Positions 33,745-44,246 of a DNA stretch of 64,000 bases are shown here, piece after piece (within the stretch, counting starts at the first letter, position 1; every line of letters starts with the position of its first letter). The notes under the pieces are model-generated. The model was not told the DNA's origin and searched no databases. It worked only from the letters and a program-made list of their open reading frames with translations. The translations under genes were made by a program, and so were the position numbers. Origin of the DNA: Clarkia xantiana subsp. parviflora. Its lineage: Eukaryota > Streptophyta > Magnoliopsida > Myrtales > Onagraceae. The stretch is from assembly GCA_036873135.1 (NCBI GenBank), contig JAPTYO010000017.1, positions 1,426,001-1,490,000 on the forward strand. Reading direction: 5' to 3'.

Positions 33745-33778
33745 AGCTTGCGGTATGGAACGGCTTCTTGTTCGAATC

Positions 33779-33794
33779 ACGTTGACGGCGCCAA
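33779..33794 (-). other. Primer-binding site of element R
   Basis: Read on the minus strand TTGGCGCCGTCAACG next to the LTR. It shares TTGGCGCCGTC with the Tat elements A-D. Confidence 0.75.
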
Positions 33795-33795
33795 G

Positions 33796-34414
33796 TGTTG
33801 AGATCGTTTCCACTTGGGATATCTCGAACTGCTTCTCAGGGACCTCGATCCTCGATCCACGAACTGACTTCGGCTTCTACCTCGATCCCTGAACTAACTT
33901 TGATCTCTGTCTTAATCTTCTATACGCCGGGTCCTGCAGAGCTGGCGGTAACCAGCATGGAGAGGGGGGGTGCTGGTTGTGCCCTCGCCGATGCTAAAGT
34001 CAGTATTTTTAGAGAGAGAAAGTTTAGAGAGAGGTAAGAGCACAAATAGCCAATTCTCCAGAGTTTCCAGTTAACCCACTAAAATGGGAGATCTAGGCCC
34101 CTATTTATAGGAAACCTGAGAACTGTTCCTGGTTTGAAGTCGGTATACAGGAAAACGCTTACCGACATCGAGGTTGGCTATACGCACACTAACTTCTCAA
34201 ACTTAGTAAAAAAACATGGGTAAACGCGCAGTATTAGTCGGTAATCCGGACCCTCGGATTGCCTTATGGAAATCCGGAGGTCCCCGATCGGGGTGCGACG
34301 CGCACCCGGACCGTTTTAACCCGGGGTGACTGCGGTAAGATCCGTTTTGTAGTTCTAGCCTGTTTGCGAGGTCCGAAATGTAAATATGAACCCGAATTGA
34401 ACAGATACCCAACA
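33796..34414 (-). mobile_element. 5' LTR of element R
   Basis: 619 bp, same ends as 27595-28187, with the primer site on its left. It carries about 26 bp more than the other LTR near 34250. A reversed TATA-like TATAAATAGG is near 34100. Flanks are GGGAT on the left of the element and AAGAT on the right; only GAT agrees, so there is no clear target duplication. Confidence 0.88.
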
Positions 34415-34480
34415 AAGATTATATTAATGGGTTCCCTAATACGGCGTCCCATTTACTACAAATGACAACACTATCTTCCT
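34415..34480 (-). mobile_element. 5' LTR of copia element 1, continued
   Basis: The text ATTAATGGGTTCCCTAATAC aligns with ATTAACGGGCTACCAATTAC in the LTR of copia element 2 (about 38287), at the point where the first part ends. This shows that R sits inside this LTR. Confidence 0.5.
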
Positions 34481-34483
34481 AGA

Positions 34484-35859
34484 CTCCTATCCATGTCAAA
34501 AAAACTTTTAAGAACACTGACACTATGAAAAGGAAATTTGGAATCAAGAGCCCTAATTCCATCAAAAATGGCACTAAAATAAGTTAAAATTTGGTCGCTG
34601 GCAAAAGAGACAACGTCGGTCTGGATTTGGGAACTTTCATTATAAGGTCACACCGCCTCGGCAGACACGTTCGCTTGAGTCATTTTCAACTCCTTTTGTA
34701 AAGCTTCCTCCAGGGATTGGTGATCCTTTTGAGCCTTAGAAAAAACCCTTCCGCTCTATATAGGCCGCCTCCTGTAAAGAAGTCGTCTCCCCAAGTGAGC
34801 ATCGACTGATAGTAAGTTCATTCAGAGAAGAAGCAGGTCTACAACAAGCTTCTTCGATTGATTAGCCAGTGACTCTACTTGATGAGTCAATTGATTAATG
34901 TCCTCTTTCATCTGGAAAGTGGCTTCCCTGAGACATTAGTAGTCTAAATCTTTAAACTCCTCCTTCAGCCTCTGGGCCCCTTACTTAGCAGAAGTTAGCG
35001 CTTCAGAAAGCGCCATAATCAACTTTAAATGCTCAAGAATGTCCCTGGTCATCTAAAAAAAACTGGATGGATGACGGCGTCAACGATTAGAAATAAGAAA
35101 ATACTTGTCTATGAGGAATCTAAAACTTCAATTACCTTTGCATGTCTATCAAGAAAAAGGCGAGAAGCCCCATCCACATCAAAAGGCTCTAGGGAAGGCT
35201 CATGAGAGTCTCGATGTGGGAACGAAGTGTTTAAGTAAATGAAGGAAGACATTCCAGTTTTTCAGGGAGTGGCCCTCCTTAAGCTGATAAGCTCCTAAAG
35301 AGACCAAAGGATCCCAATAAGCCAATATAGGTGTCAAGAGAAGCATAAAGCATCCTCTAGTTGAAGGGGGCCTTCAAACTTCAACTTTGTATGTTGCAAG
35401 AGGGCATGCAACTCGGAAGCCCTAACCAAGTCACTTTAGGAATAGTTATGGAAGGAAAACAACGTGAATCATTTTTAGAGATCAAAATCTAATAAGCCCA
35501 AATGGTAAAAGAAAGAGAAAGTGTTCCAAACCATGAGATGAAGAAGGAGGTATTTCTCCTCTCTCTGAGGCGTCACCCTCGATCAAAGGATTCACGACGT
35601 CCTCGGAGATGGCAGAAGAAGCAGGGACATAAGTGTTCATCTTCTTAGAAGAAGGCTCCTTCTCGTCTTCAGAAGCATTACCTTCTTTGGTCTCTTGAGA
35701 CCGGTGACGTTTACTGGAAGCTTTCGCGCATGGATTATTTGTTTGAGTGGCCTTGGCAGAAACGACTGCAGTGGTAGCTTTAACATCGACTTCAAAACAT
35801 GTTTCATAAGGAAGAGGTTCCCTGTTCGGAACCTTGGAAGGATCGACGCCAGCTGCCGC
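34484..35859 (-). pseudogene. Multi-exon antisense gene remnant of Tat-like element E
   Basis: Three exon-like blocks lie on the minus strand. 35859-35532 is open for about 109 codons, preceded by acceptor TTGCATGACAG (includes VDPSKVPNREPLPYETCFEV and SEDEKEPSSKKMNTYVP). About 35440-35137 (EPFDVDGASRLFLDRHAK) ends at a donor AAAG/GTAAT. 35052-34484 starts after acceptor TTTTTTAG and encodes a coiled-coil type protein (RLKEEFKDL, EDINQLTHQVESLANQSKK, SFASDQILTYFSAIFDGIRA). Several stops show it is dead. I do not recognise the protein. Its position beside 3'-region tandem repeats and its orientation match the antisense gene in element B. Confidence 0.5.
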
Positions 35860-35863
35860 CTGT

Positions 35864-36617
35864 CATGCAAAAAGTGATTCTATCAAACCTACGAAAGAAA
35901 ACGAGAAAATTCACAAAAGGGGATAAAGGCAAAGAAAGATCATTACCCAATTGACAGTAACAACATAGAGTCATTAGTGAATCTTTGCAGCTATCAGAAG
36001 AAGGAAGTAACCCTTATCAGAAGCAATGATCACAACAACAAAGGTTACATTCCTAGGGAGAAGTTACAACGAAAAAGAAAATTCTCGGAAAATACAACTC
36101 CAACGTTAAAAACTATCTCGCCAAAAGAAAAATAGGCTAAAAGAGTTCAGGAGAAGGTCACGACTTGAGGAGAATTTCCAAAAGGCGAGAACCTAGGGAG
36201 ATCCAAGATTAACGCCACTCCTTCTAATATCGGAAGAAGGCCACGACTTTTAAACAAAAAAAATCCCAAGGGGAAAATGCCGCAAGAAATTCAAAGCCGA
36301 CACCATCCATCAAAGAAGAAATAAAGAATAAATTTATACAAGCCAACGCTACAACGGGTTCCATTCTAAAAAAAAAAAATTACTCAACACAAGCCGTCTT
36401 CTCCTTTTCTGAAGGCGACGACTTTAGAACATCAATGACGAATTATTTCAGGAGAAGGTGCTCTAAGCAATGCCAAAACCACAAAACCACAAGAACGCTA
36501 CAAAATGGCGATGCCACCAATAATCCCATCATATTAAGGAACGATGAGGTAGTGACCAACTTAGTACTTACTTGGAGGAAACTCATCCTATTAAGGATTA
36601 GTGGGGTGGCTACCTGC
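35864..36617. other. Interior of element E, no clear frame
   Basis: Purine-rich sequence with recurring GGAGAAGGTCACGAC and GAAGAAGGCCACGAC phrases, suggesting decayed repeats. No gene seen. Confidence 0.4.
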
Positions 36618-36818
36618 CTAACACCGCGGTAGAAGGAAACCTATTCTCCAAAGTAAAAGTGAGGTGGCGATTTTCGGATAAGGACTCATCTGGCCTGCTT
36701 CGGGAATGAACTTCTGGGGTCTCTCCTTTATAACCTCTTTGGTATCTTTCGTGACCGCTGGCGGGTACTTAGTTTCCTTTGATGGGCTTTTGATTGTGGC
36801 GAGGACTTGAAAAGGCAA
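36618..36818 (-). CDS. Short open frame, possible first exon of the element E antisense gene
   Basis: 66 codons starting MPFQVLATIKSPSKETK, lying about 90 bp downstream of a minus-strand TATA box (36908-36915). No homology recognised. It could be the 5' part of the antisense gene whose later exons are at 35859-34484, or a chance frame. Confidence 0.3.
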   Translation of the reverse strand: MPFQVLATIKSPSKETKYPPAVTKDTKEVIKERPQKFIPEAGQMSPYPKIATSLLLWRIGFLLPRC

Positions 36819-36907
36819 GGGGATTTGCCCTTGAGTTCACTCCGAAGCTTAAGTCAGTAATGGATTATTAGAGTAATAATAATATCAATGTATGGAAAAT
36901 AATTGGG

Positions 36908-36915
36908 TATTTATA
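36908..36915 (-). promoter_or_regulatory. TATA box on the minus strand of element E
   Basis: TATAAATA read on the minus strand (context CTTATAAATACCC), upstream of the frame ending at 36818. Confidence 0.4.
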
Positions 36916-36984
36916 AGTTAAGCTTTACTGACTTCGAATGGCGATTTGTCCCTTAGGAGAAGATTTCCCATTATGGCGGCTGGA

Positions 36985-37320
36985 GTAGGTGACAAGTAAG
37001 TCACCACATCACTGTTCCTTATGAGAAAGGGTTTTACCTGGAGGCGGTTACAAGTAGATCACCTTGTCATCGTTCCTTAGGAAGAATGGTTTCGTCTAGA
37101 GGTGGTGACAACAACGTCGCGACCTCCCCGTTCCTTAGGAGGAAGGGTTTCATCTATTGTTGGTGACAAGTAAGTCACCACCTCACCGTTCCTTAGGAGG
37201 AAGTGTTTCGTCTAGAGGTGGCAAGTAGGTCGCCACCGCACCGTTCCTTAGGAGGAAAGGTTTCGTTTAGATGGCGGTGAAGAGCAGGTCGCCGCTTCAC
37301 CGTTCCTCAAAAGGGATAAG
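36985..37320 (+). repeat. Tandem array, unit about 60 bp, in element E
   Basis: About six units share GTGACAAGTAAGTCACCACC, then TCACCGTTCCTTAGGAGGAA and GGGTTTCGTCTAGAGG, with differences. It lies upstream of the antisense promoter, like the 63640-63790 array in element B. Confidence 0.8.
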
Positions 37321-37324
37321 GGAT

Positions 37325-37763
37325 TGTGTCGAGAATCTCTTCACAGTTAGCTTCTTTGAACTTTGAGTACTATTGGCAATACTTTATTTTGGGTTGTTAG
37401 GCGGCGTCGTTTGGTTACCTCATGACCGTTGGATTATAGGAGACGTCAGCTCTCTTCAAGGGATTTCCAACGCTCCTCTCCTCAAAGGATTTCCAACGGC
37501 TACTTCTTGGAACCTTCCCGAGGAAGCTTTTCTCGTTCCAAGGTGCTTTATCATAGGTGAAATGAAATATAGAGTAATGATTAATTACCGTTGAGGTTTT
37601 TACTCCAGTATAAATACCCGAGTTCACTTTTCAATTCTCCTTATTGTTCTTCCGCCCTTCTTTCTCAAGTTCTTCAAGCTTTGTCGTTCTGGCTAACCAG
37701 TATAGTGCCTTTTTTATCAACCCAAAATCGGCGCGAAATTTCTATCCAGAAGAAAGGATCTTA
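37325..37763 (+). mobile_element. Probable 3' LTR of element E, interrupted
   Basis: It begins TGTGTCGAGAATC directly after a purine run AAAAGGGATAAGGGA (37309-37324) that could be the polypurine tract. It contains a TATA box (37609-37616). It stops where the LTR of copia element 2 begins at 37764. There is no second copy to confirm the LTR. Confidence 0.4.
37609..37616 (+). promoter_or_regulatory. TATA box in the probable LTR of element E
   Basis: TATAAATA followed by CCCGAG and a pyrimidine-rich leader. Confidence 0.4.
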
Positions 37764-39230
37764 TGTTGGATTACGGGGACCTAATACTACGGAATGCTAA
37801 ACGTGTACATTTAAGTAATTTAACTACGCAGCGGAATAGTGTACACATACTTTTTAGCTTTCCTGCCCAAGAACGTCATGGAGGGAGTTCTGATCCTCCG
37901 TTCGGAACCACGTACAAGTTTTTCGTAAGAAGAAGTCCTACGCGGTGTAAGCTCCACAACAAAGCCTCTGATCAACGGGGACAGAATCTCGGACTAAGAT
38001 GTGCCGAAAATCTCAACTAAGGGGGTGAGAGGGTTTCTCTCAAGTTCCTCAATGGAGGTACTTCTTATTATGAATGATGTATAAACCCCTTAGGTGAGTC
38101 CCCTATATATAGGATTGGTGCAGTGGACAAAAGTCCACTCCAACCAATGTGGGACTAGTTTCGGCCGAACCAATGCTATTAAGGGGGACGCCCAATTTTG
38201 GGCCTCCCATGTCAATTAGGCATTGGGTTTTGCCCAATTACCCTAATGTGACAATTACCTAATTAACTTAGGTAATTTCCTTAGCATTAACGGGCTACCA
38301 ATTACGGAGCCACGTCACCATATGCTCAGCTCCCACTCGCCGGAATGGGAGGGTGCCTGTTAATATATAGTTATCCAATAGATTCAACATCTCAGTCTTC
38401 AGTCTTTGTCTCCGTCTCCGAATAGTTCATACGAAGTTTGCCGTACGACCGGCGGATACAACGGGTATCGTGGTACTCATCTGTTAGGAGTATTGTAGTG
38501 CCCACAGAACGTTGATTCCCTTTCATAAATCAATCCTGTTAAAATAAGACATGTACCGTACTATATCCTTGGTCAACTGATAATTCTCCAATTGCCCAGT
38601 TTTCCACATAGGAATACTTCTCCAGGGCATCCGTTACAAGTGTTCACAACCTTCAATATATTGGACACAAGAGTTGGTGAATTATAGGTGAACTTGACCA
38701 TCCCCATCGCTTATACCCTTAGTCAAACTCAATCAATTTCCAAGACGTGGTCATTTGGCCGTTTCCTTTGGCTCTACGCTCGTACGCCGGGAAGCGAGCA
38801 TTGAGCTAGACCTTAGGTATAAGTTCTGAGTCCGAGAGGATACTTTGGATGCCTCTTCATAAGACATCCGGGATCAATCACACGCTCAAGGTGAAGAAGT
38901 ATGAGCTCTTTGAATCACTAGGATTCTAGCTAGCACAACTGAGCATGACCCCGTGGTTGAACATGGCACGCGCAGTATGAAGCACGTGTCGATAGCATAC
39001 CTGGACTAGCCAGGATTGAGATATGTCAATCATGCTATCGCAAAATCTTTCATCTGGCTCTGAATGTGATTTTAATGATGTACTGGGTCAAACACGGCGA
39101 TGTACAAAACGAAGATTAAGTCATGCATTAAACGCGATAAGGTTATCGTTTCATTTACCCAGGTTTATCCCCCTGGTTCTTAGCCAATCTTGTTGTGGTA
39201 GAGGTACCCCTCTCCTTACAAGATGACCGT
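37764..39230 (-). mobile_element. 3' LTR region of copia element 2
   Basis: It starts TGTTGGATTACGG on the plus strand, the reversed form of a typical LTR end ATCCAACA. It contains a reversed TATA (CTATATATAG near 38102) and sections matching copia LTR 1. The right boundary is not certain; similarity to copia element 1 continues past it. Confidence 0.55.
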
Positions 39231-39535
39231 GCCTGTGTGACGAGGCATGGTTCACATTCGACATAATTTTGGTGGAAGAGTTTTACCTCTTCCTACGACT
39301 TAGTTTATAGACCGTAAAATCCGATGTTATATTTCATTATGACGTCGATAAATTATATACTCAGTTTGCAATTCTTTTATTTAATCGAAATAATATTATT
39401 TCAAATGTCAAAATGGTATCGCTTATACAAGTCACTTATTTAAGCCCTACGTAATCCAAACAGTTTTACGTGTTTTTCGAAAACATCTCTACGTAATGGC
39501 TTAGTTAATGGATCTGCAACCATTTCATCCGTGGA

Positions 39536-39913
39536 TTAGTATTCTAAAGCGATTATTTTTTCTTCCAGAAGAGATTTAGCATAATTGTATTTCTCATCAA
39601 TGTGTTTGGTCCTACTATGGTACTTTGGATTCTTAACTGCTGCAATGGCTGCCTGATTGTCGGAGCATACCTTGACGGGATTACTCTCTTTCCCAGTGCC
39701 AATCAATGCAGTAAGAAGCCTTTTCAGCCAGACTGCTTCTTGTGCGGTTTTAGAAAGGGCAACGAATTCTGATTCCATAGTGGAAAGCGCGACACATGAT
39801 TGCTTCTTGCTTACCCATGATATGGCAGCATCAGCAAGGAGGAAAACTCTCCCTGTGGTGGACTTACGATCGTCCGGATCGCCATCGTGGTTGGCGTCAC
39901 TATAACCAGTCAA
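39536..39913 (-). CDS. Copia RNase H (copia element 2), fragment
   Basis: A 125-codon frame begins MTGYSDANHDGDPDDRKSTT and includes KKQSCVALSTMESEFVAL, EAVWLKRLL, CSDNQAAIAAVKNPKYHSRT and HIDEKYNY, a complete-looking copia RNase H C-terminal region. It is close to the equivalent part of copia element 1. The joint with the RT piece (39914-40075) is degenerate (stops near 40050). Confidence 0.85.
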   Translation of the reverse strand: MTGYSDANHDGDPDDRKSTTGRVFLLADAAISWVSKKQSCVALSTMESEFVALSKTAQEAVWLKRLLTALIGTGKESNPVKVCSDNQAAIAAVKNPKYHSRTKHIDEKYNYAKSLLEEKIIALEY

Positions 39914-40075
39914 TTCGATTTGCCTGCCCTTATAGCACAGAACATAGTTGGCAGTACCTTTCAGATACCTTATAATTCGTTTTACGGCCTTTAGATGTTG
40001 ATAACTAGGATCTGATTGGAATCTTGCTACTAGGCCGACAGCGTAACAGATATCTGGCTAAGTACATAGCATGGC

Positions 40076-40857
40076 TTACATAAGTATTCCTGCCATGCTT
40101 AGGTACTCTGCCCCCTTCATCTGTTCACGCTTCTGCTGGTTTTTCGGTCCATCACGCTTTGACAGCGCGCACCCGAACACAACCGGCGTATCCACGTGTT
40201 TAGCATCGAGCATCCTGAATCTTTTCAACAGTTTGTTGATATAAGATTCTTGAGACGGACACAATGTCCGGGTGGCACGATCTCGGGCAATCTTAATGCC
40301 TAAGATGTACGTGGCCTCTCCCATGTCTTTCATCTCAAATGCTGATGCTAACCAGGACTTTGATTCGTTCATGAAACTCACATCGTTTGCAGCAATGAGT
40401 ATGTCATCCACGTATAAGGTTATGATGACATACTTAGACCCGGAGGTCTTGGTGTAAACGCAGGGATCCTCGTGAATGTTCACAAATCTGTTTCCGATGA
40501 TTTCCTCGTGGAATCTGCGATACCATTGCCGAGACGATTGTTTAAGACCGTAAATAGATCTTTGGTGTTTGCAAACTTTACGTTCTTTGCTAGGAGTAAT
40601 AAAACCCTCTGGCTACTCCATATAGATTTCTTCCTCTAGGTTTCCATGGAGAAATGCGTTCTTTAACATCTATTTGATGCAGGCTCGTGATCGAGGCTTG
40701 CAATAAGGGCAAGGATGGCCCAAACTGTGGTGTAACGCACAGTTGGTGAGTATGTTTCATCAAAGTCCACTCCTTGAATTTGGGTATATCCTTTCGCAAT
40801 CATTCGAGTTTTGCACCACTCAAAATTTTCCATCAGTAGTGAATTATAAAATTTCAC
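40076..40857 (-). pseudogene. Copia reverse transcriptase (copia element 2), broken
   Basis: The C-terminal half (40076-40483) reads NIHEDPCVYTKTSGSKYVII, then YVDDILIAANDV and SYINKLLKRFRMLDAK. The N-terminal half is split by frameshifts (GYTQIQGVDFDETYSPTVRY in one frame; following segments in others). Residues agree with copia element 1 at most positions, so both derive from one family. The catalytic YVDD is kept. Confidence 0.8.
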
Positions 40858-41640
40858 TTTCTAGCTCTGTGGTTAGCAGGTAAATCAACTGAAGACAAAA
40901 ACCGAATACGTTCTAATTTAGGCATTTTCATCCTCCATTATTTTCCTACATTTCGACGTTTGAGGTTCTTCCAATACTTGTCGAACCGTCACTGGTTCGT
41001 GAACGAATGTCTCACTTGATGGGATACTTCTTAAAAAAAGTTTGTTGCCTTAGACTAAGTCTAGGCTCGATAATCTCATCTTAAGTCTGATCGTTACTCC
41101 CACTCGGAATAATGCTTCTTCTCAGAGCATTACTCTTACTGGGAACAATGGCGGTGCTAGAACTTTGGTCTATAACTTTCTTAGAATGACCTCTTGGACT
41201 CAGGATTTTACCTCTGAGATTTATTCCTTGATCACTAGGATCTGGAATCAAGTTAGTCATTTCCTCCCACTAGGAATAATGGGCAGTTGCGATGACTATT
41301 GGATTTTCATCCAATGGTTCAGCATTATGATTAATAGGTCCGACTTGATTCGCATTAACATTTAGTGATGATTCTGTGAGGGGGAGTGAGCCCTCCCACT
41401 GGATTTATTATGAGGACGTTTTCATCATCATTTACCATGTCATTCACTAATGCATACACTAATGCTATATCATTCTCCCACTCGAAGTAAGTGGGACCTG
41501 AGAATCTCCGTTACCCATTTTAATTCGATTGGTACTTCATTTTGTTTCGTTCCGTAAAGTATTGGAAATCCATCCTCAAATTTTTATAATGTGTCATGTT
41601 CGACCACGTTACCATTAATCCAAGCTAATCTTAAACTTGT
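40858..41640 (-). pseudogene. Decayed integrase-RT linker of copia element 2
   Basis: Text such as ACTCCCACTCGG and CTCCCACTCGAAGTAAGTGG matches the linker of copia element 1 (23080-23470) in order. No readable frame is left. The integrase core is missing, so element 2 is 5' truncated near 41640. Confidence 0.55.
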
Positions 41641-41878
41641 ATTCTTTAAGAGTAGACCGTATTAGATGTACATATTGTATATACATTGATAGGTACTCAT
41701 ACTTGTATAGATACATGGTACCTCAGGTTGACTTGTATAGTTGACTAGTTAGTTAGGATTGATCTCCTATATATAGTGGCATCCTAACATGTAAATACTT
41801 GGTTGAATCATTTATACATTCATATTTTATATCTCCTTATGGTTCAACCCTCCTCTCCACATTATAGAACCTAATATT
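41641..41878. other. LTR-like or promoter-like stretch of unknown origin
   Basis: AT-rich with CTATATATAG near 41769 followed by a leader ending GGTTCAACC. It resembles 8640-8860. It fills the space between copia element 2 and fragment D. Confidence 0.3.
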
Positions 41879-42028
41879 CGTGATCGTCATGATGCCCCCT
41901 GTTTGGGAACCAGCAGGGGGAGGATCATTCCGATCAACACTGCGTTCCGGCAGCCCTGAATTCAGAGTTCCAGCAGGATGGCGGGAACCGCCGGATTGCC
42001 CTTGTTTCTTCTTTTGCTTTCCAGGCAT
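41879..42028 (-). pseudogene. Start of Gag of A-family fragment D
   Basis: The minus strand reads MPGKQKKKQGQSGGS and NSGLPERSVDRNDPPPAGSQ, matching the Gag N-terminus of element A. Homology ends after about 50 codons near 41879, where unrelated sequence begins. Everything downstream of this point is lost. Confidence 0.85.
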
Positions 42029-42064
42029 CGATCGGGTAGAAGCTATCTTTGCTTTTTGTTACGA

Positions 42065-42083
42065 TTCCCACAGACGGCGCCAA
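42065..42083 (-). other. Primer-binding site of fragment D
   Basis: Same TTGGCGCCGTCTGTGGGAA site as A-C, next to the LTR. Confidence 0.8.
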
Positions 42084-42760
42084 TGTTGGATCACGGTTGG
42101 AACTCCGGCACGTTCTTGACGGAAGTCCGAACTCCTTTGATCCAAGTAATCCTGCAAAAGGGGATAGACCGGGCGGTGACCCAGAACCCCTCTCCGATGC
42201 TTAAATGAGTATCTCGATGTAGGCAAGTATTAGTGTATATGAGTATGTGAATGTCTAAATACTGAGGTAATTCCTTCCTTTATATAGGGGAGGAGTTACC
42301 CCAGTTACCTGTTGGGATAACTGCTAGGGGAAGTTAGCCCACGCTCCCTTTATCTCGGCCACTTACCCACGTTCCGTCTTTTCAGGCCACTTCCCCACTA
42401 CGCTGATAGTGGGCGTGTTTCTCGGCCTCATCGTCTGGTGGCAAGTCCCGACGGATGTCGGGGACTCCAGAGTTATCTCCTTTGGTCACCGCTCGGGGTC
42501 CCTCGTCATCCGGACAGTGCCAACATCCTCAGGGATTCAACATCGGGGCCTACTCAAAGGCATTTCGTCGGGGCCTACTCAAAGGCATTTCCTCGGGGCC
42601 TACTCAAAGGCATTTCGCCGCGAGCGTCCAACTCATATGTCGGTACCGACCTTGTCGGGATCCCTCATATTGGCCCTCTAGGCCTCTTTTGGAGCCCAGT
42701 GGGCCTACTTCACCGTTTACTCGTCGTTAATGGGCCTAACGGCTATATCGAAACCCATCA
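42084..42760 (-). mobile_element. 5' LTR of fragment D (A family)
   Basis: 677 bp from TGTTGGATCACGG to AAACCCATCA on the plus strand, matching LTR A in reverse. It has about three copies of the 25-bp minisatellite unit. The outer flank is CTTGG. It lies inside the gag leader of element F. Confidence 0.87.
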
Positions 42761-42830
42761 CTTGGTAATGTGCCTCGTCGTCTTGTGGGGGCGCCTTATA
42801 TCCTGCCTGAGCACGCATTTTTCCCTTCTT

Positions 42831-43058
42831 TCAATCAACTCCTCTATTGCAGCCAATAGCTTTGGAGTTAGAGTTTGGTGTCAGGAAAATGAATGTTCTT
42901 GGTTTGGTTGTTGCGATTGAGCTGGAGGTGGTGGCTGATGATTGTGCGTCCTCCATCGGTGGGTTACCTCTATCACTCCCCCCCCCCCCCCCTTGTGGGT
43001 TTGTTAACGGGCCTGGTTGTTTTGATCTTCCTGCTCCTCCTGCTCTTCTTGTAGCCAT
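42831..43058 (-). pseudogene. Gag N-terminus of element F
   Basis: The frame starts MATRRAGGAGRS, 55 bases inside the primer site, and runs about 75 codons with a poly-glycine stretch (from a poly-C run at 42973-42991) before leaving recognisable sequence. Position after LTR and primer site makes it Gag. It is cut by the insertion of fragment D at 42760. Confidence 0.5.
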
Positions 43059-43097
43059 CGATCTTAGGTTATATGTCACGACTTTTAGATTGAATCC

Positions 43098-43112
43098 ACG
43101 GACGGCGCAAAA
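43098..43112 (-). other. Primer-binding site of element F
   Basis: Read on the minus strand TTTTGCGCCGTCCGTGG, next to the LTR end ATCCAACA. It shares GCGCCGTC with the other Tat sites. Confidence 0.6.
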
Positions 43113-44003
43113 TGTTGGATCTCAATCACTTGTGCTTGATCTCTGTCACACTACCTGCTCTTCTTCTGTCACTTCGCGCTTCTTGAGAACCTGGAAGAAG
43201 GGTGACCGGGCTTTTGTCTGTAAACCCACTCTGTCGCTCAAGTAAGGGTCAGTTCTAGATAGATAAAGTGATAACGTACAAGTAGAGAGAGAGAGAGTGA
43301 TTAACCTTCAAATGAGCCTAATAGTCTGGTAATTATAGGTAATTAGTTATCCTTGTTACCAAATAGTTTCCAAGCTAGGAAAGGTTTATCTTAATCCTGG
43401 GTTACAATCATGTTGCTTCGAATTTGAGGTACAAGCTTGTTTCCGCGGTTAGAGGGGTTTACGTGTTACGAGTTCATTTAACTTGTTTTAGATAGTACCT
43501 TGATCCACGTGCCTAATTCGTTACTATGTATACTTGATGGGGCTTAATCGATATGTAAAAGCCTCATGCATATATGTATGCCAAGAAGAGCTTAAGTGGG
43601 GTGTGAAAACACCGTGTAGACTTGTACCACCTAAAAAGGGTCCAAGCATGGCGTAAAAACACCGTATAAGTGTATGTGTATTGATAGGGGCACACTTTAC
43701 GAATGGTCTACCCGAATATTTTGGACCGCGTGGGTTTACCCGCGCGGTCCGACATTTGAACCGCGCAGGAATCCCGCACGATTCATCTCCTGAATCGCAT
43801 GAGAACCCGCATGGTCTTGCTGGACCATGAGAGTCAAACTCGTACGGTTCAGCCGTCGTGTGGATCTACGGATGCATGTTCTTTATCAAAAAGTAACCTT
43901 ACCTCAAGCGATCGGTCGCATTTCTATACATGTCCAATCCGTAGCCTTGTTACTCCGATTTTTGTGATTGGTCCATTTGTGATACTTAGGGGAGTATCCA
44001 TCA
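43113..44003 (-). mobile_element. 5' LTR of element F
   Basis: It starts TGTTGGATCTC on the plus strand and likely ends GTATCCATCA at 44003, so on the minus strand it begins TGATGG like the other Tat LTRs. It is 891 bp. It contains a run of hairpin units (43721-43851). There is only one copy, so the outer end is inferred. Confidence 0.6.
43721..43851. repeat. Series of four hairpin-forming units of about 33 bp
   Basis: Unit 1 is GGACCGCGTGGG / TTTA / CCCGCGCGGTCC. Units 2-4 (from about 43758, 43792 and 43821) are weaker stems with cores GAACCGCGCAGG, GAATCGCATGAG and GGACCATGAGAG. Confidence 0.65.
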
Positions 44004-44246
44004 CCGTTCACATTTTTTTCAAAATAAAATATTTGAAGTCCCTTCTTTTTTTTGGGTGAAATAAAGATGCATTAATAGGGAAAACAACATTACAAAAGAG
44101 GGAAATAGTGAGGGAAAGACCTCGACCAAGTGCCAACAGTTCCAGTTGTGAGACCAAATCTAGCTAATCTATCCGCAGCTGCTACTTTAGATCTAGGGAC
44201 TTTAACAATAACAAGGGAGTGAAACCAAGAACACAAAGTACTAATG

